Assembly (NCBI RefSeq): GCF_964355755.1
Contig: NC_092678.1
Location: 2,691,922-2,751,921 of the forward strand
DNA from: Antedon mediterranea
Lineage: Eukaryota; Echinodermata; Crinoidea; Comatulida; Antedonidae
Direction of reading: 5' to 3'
Length of the DNA stretch: 60,000 nt
The stretch's first letter is position 1. Every line of letters starts with the position of its first letter. Both the position numbers and the translations under genes were made by a program. Shown piece by piece: positions 57,359-60,000 of this stretch. The notes under the pieces were generated by a model. The model was not told the origin of the DNA. It worked only from the letters and a program-made list of their open reading frames with translations, and made no database searches.

Positions 57359-60000
57359 TTACCCTCCTAACTTCCATCCATTTATATAAAGATATATGTA
57401 TATGTATATAAATTTGTGTGTGTATATACATATACTGTGTAAACAAACAGGGAAAAAACCCAATTTTGTTTTTTTTTTGGTCGCTTTTATATTATTGCTT
57501 TTTATATATATGTACAGTCTAATTATGTATTTAGCTTTTAGATTATGGTATCTAAAACCAAGTAGTAACCATATTATTTAGTAAATAAGTAATTTTAAAT
57601 AACTGGTCATTTTACATGTGTTCAGTAGATGTTAATTGGCTGTTAATGAAAAGATAAGTTGCTGCAGAACTATTGTTTTACTGCAGTAACTGTACCCTGT
57701 GATACTTTATTATAACTGCTGCCCATTGTCAAATCCTTGCAAATATTTTTGAATAGTATTTACTCAATTGTTGGGGAGTAGAAATCGATTGAGGGGAAAT
57801 AATAATAACAGGGATAGAGAACTATGAATGGGTCATTAATTATCCCAGGCATAAAAAGAAAAGATGCACATTTTAAACCAACCCTGTGTGTCGTTAATTT
57901 CCAAAGACCATGTTATCACACAATGTCTTCCAAGCATACAACACCAAAAACTGGTTTATTCATTTTTTTTAACAACAACCAACCTGTCTTGATATAAATC
58001 CTTTTTATTAAAAAAAAAAGATGCATGTGTTGGTGGGCAGTCATGACAAGAGGGTTTAGTTCATTTTTATTGATATTGAAATATTTGATTGCGAGAAGGG
58101 CGTGGTGGGTTGCGGGTAGCACTCGCGTAAGGTCAGTTTTGGCAGATTCTGTGTAAAGTAAAAACACCTTGTAATTAGTGGTTGAGAGTTCAACATGTAT
58201 GAACAATTTTAATATGTGATCATTGTTGTTTTTAATTTAGGACATTTTATGACACCAATTGACAAAATTATGTATTTACAGTCGGAACAAATTTCACTAT
58301 AGCGTTCTCATTATAGTTTTTAGAAAACATGATCTTAAAAACGACATTACAATGTTTAGCATTTTTTGATATTTATAACAGATGTATAGAGTAGAATTTT
58401 GAGACAATCATTTGTGTTGCCATCATTATGAAAGACAGCTACAGTATATTATTTTAAGAGTTTTTGCACAGGGTTAATTTATTTGGACAATGCACTAGAG
58501 ATTGTATGGACTTTGTATTTCTTAAAACATTAGTAATTTAGTTCATCTCTTCAGTTTAGTCTCAGACTAGATTAAATCCTCTTTGTAGAAGAACATTTTT
58601 ACCCAGTATGTTCTGTCACAAAGGTTGTTTCTAAACCATAAGCCTCTAGAGGGAGTCATTCGATCTTCTGATGCCCTGTTAATTCTTTTGACATGGCCTT
58701 TTTATTTTAAACATGTGTTTATAAAGTACAAGACATATACACTGGCTATAATTAAATTTTACTTTATTTATATTAAGCTATAAAATATAAAAATGTTTTA
58801 GAAGTTTGATATATAAACCTAACCTTTTAAAAACAATTTTAAACACTTTTTAATAAAAAGAATTAAGCAGAATAGTTGTAAAGAGAAAAAAACAAAATTT
58901 CTATAACCTGCGTTTTATCCTGCTCAGCTCCATTTAATATTTACTTGTAAATAGAAGTTTAACCATCAGCATTGTCCACTTTTGTTTTGTATTGTATAGT
59001 GTTATTCCTTGCATCTCTACCACATCATCATAGATTTAGTAAAGTAATATTATAATATTCTTAAGAAAGTAAATTAGCCTACTAATACTGTACAGGCATA
59101 GGTAAGTAGGAAAATCAACAATTTCTACGTCGTGAGTTTAGAATATGTACATATAAACTGGGCTGATTTCAGTAAATATTTGTAACTATAATAAGAGTCA
59201 ACGTTTCTACCTTTCCATTGAAATGTTATATCTGAAAACAACTTATGAAAACATAATTTTTGTATAAATAATTGTGTTTCAATTTGTGTGGAGGAAAATT
59301 TACAAATTAAAGAAAGTGAAATATCAATTTGACTGAAATATCAGTCCAATTTGACTGAAATAGCAGTCCAAATTAACTACCGTTATCTATTTTTTGAATG
59401 TATGGTTACAATCGATTGTAGTAGTGGGGTGTAAGTAATATTACATTAGTGCGGTATTCAAATTTGAATAGATAGACACTCTTTGTGTACTGTTATAAAA
59501 TGTAATTAATATTACAGCAATAGAATCGGTTATGATGTCATGGACATATAACATTTTATGAGTCTCAAAGTTAATTGTGATATTTTAAATATTGTGCAGG
59601 TATTCTTACTTTTTATATTGTGTAGTTAAACTGTGCTACCTTCAATATTGGAATTTTTGGCTAAAAAGAAAGGAGAAAGCCTATAGATTTATAAGAGTGT
59701 GGAACACAGTTGTTTTTAAGAAGCCTTTGTTAGATATTTCTATAATGTTATAATTAATTTCACAATTCAAATATTGCTTAGTATTTGTAATAATTAGTAA
59801 GAAAAAATATGCATTATTGGTAAACAACGGCAACAGTACAATAATTACACACAGCGTGTTAATACAAGCATACCAGCGCTTTTGTGGGTGTTTATTTTTT
59901 ACGGTGTTTGCCTTCCATATTTACGCCTTTTTTTAGCTATTATCTGGGTGCTGTTTTTCATGTACAACAAAAAACACATCTTTTATTTGTGCAAGTTATT
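57359..60000 (+). other. Dystroglycan 3'UTR and downstream DNA
   Basis: No further coding frame is recognised to the window end. An ATTAAA at 58007-58012 is followed by a GT-rich stretch (about 58025-58040). A canonical AATAAA lies at 58852-58857. Either could be the transcript end; vertebrate DAG1 has a long 3'UTR. Confidence 0.55.
58852..58857 (+). terminator. Candidate polyadenylation signal AATAAA
   Basis: A canonical hexamer about 1.5 kb after the dystroglycan stop codon. The variant ATTAAA at 58007 is an alternative with a better GT-rich downstream region. RNA evidence is needed to choose. Confidence 0.35.

Noticed and set aside
1-60000. CRISPR arrays, bacterial operons, viral genes
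   Set aside because: The repeats present are tandem satellites or transposon ends without spacer structure; gene structure is intron-containing and no bacterial or viral frames are seen.

Overview
This is a stretch of AT-rich animal nuclear DNA (about one third G+C by eye) with one confidently identified protein-coding gene. That gene is the dystroglycan gene (DAG1 family), on the + strand at the right end of the window. The invertebrate-type dystroglycan, the many short non-autonomous DNA transposons, tRNA-derived SINEs, CR1/L2-type LINE pieces and recurrent AGGCCTAG-like words suggest a marine invertebrate deuterostome, possibly an echinoderm. The species call is inference; the dystroglycan call is solid.

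Layout. 1-3020 holds two copies of a ~1.07 kb foldback DNA transposon in opposite orientation, each with a 10-bp target duplication. 3.0-30 kb is intergenic or intronic DNA crowded with repeats: an 11-copy MITE family (also present further right), a 17-bp minisatellite, a local ~330-bp tandem duplication, several SINEs, a TTAA-flanked piggyBac-like element (18271-19322), an unclassified ~840-bp terminal-inverted-repeat element (16424-17262) and a TA-flanked pogo-like element (29974-30741). One isolated exon-like segment on the - strand (7381-7545) has strong splice sites and a protein-like translation I do not recognise; it may belong to a second gene. 30.7-47.2 kb is mostly unique AT-rich DNA with more MITEs, SINEs, a 55-bp near-perfect hairpin and a 5'-truncated LINE fragment.

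Dystroglycan. A probable 3' splice site precedes a 5'UTR at 47274. The first coding exon is 47466-47699 (78 codons). A phase-0 intron of 7.2 kb follows, and the second coding exon is 54944-57358 (804 codons plus stop). The joined 882-residue product has every expected part: signal peptide, N-terminal Ig/cadherin-like domain, S6-like domain, furin site, mucin-like Pro/Thr region, second Ig/cadherin-like domain, SEA-like domain with a Gly-Ser autocleavage site, transmembrane helix and a PPxY-rich tail ending in PPPY plus three residues. The intron carries an antisense 5'-truncated LINE with a 534-codon open reverse-transcriptase frame and a tRNA-like SINE.

I found no tRNA or rRNA genes, no CRISPR array and nothing bacterial or viral. 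I found no convincing new multi-gene system. The most interesting items are the foldback pair, the orphan exon, the SINE families and the dense nested transposon landscape.
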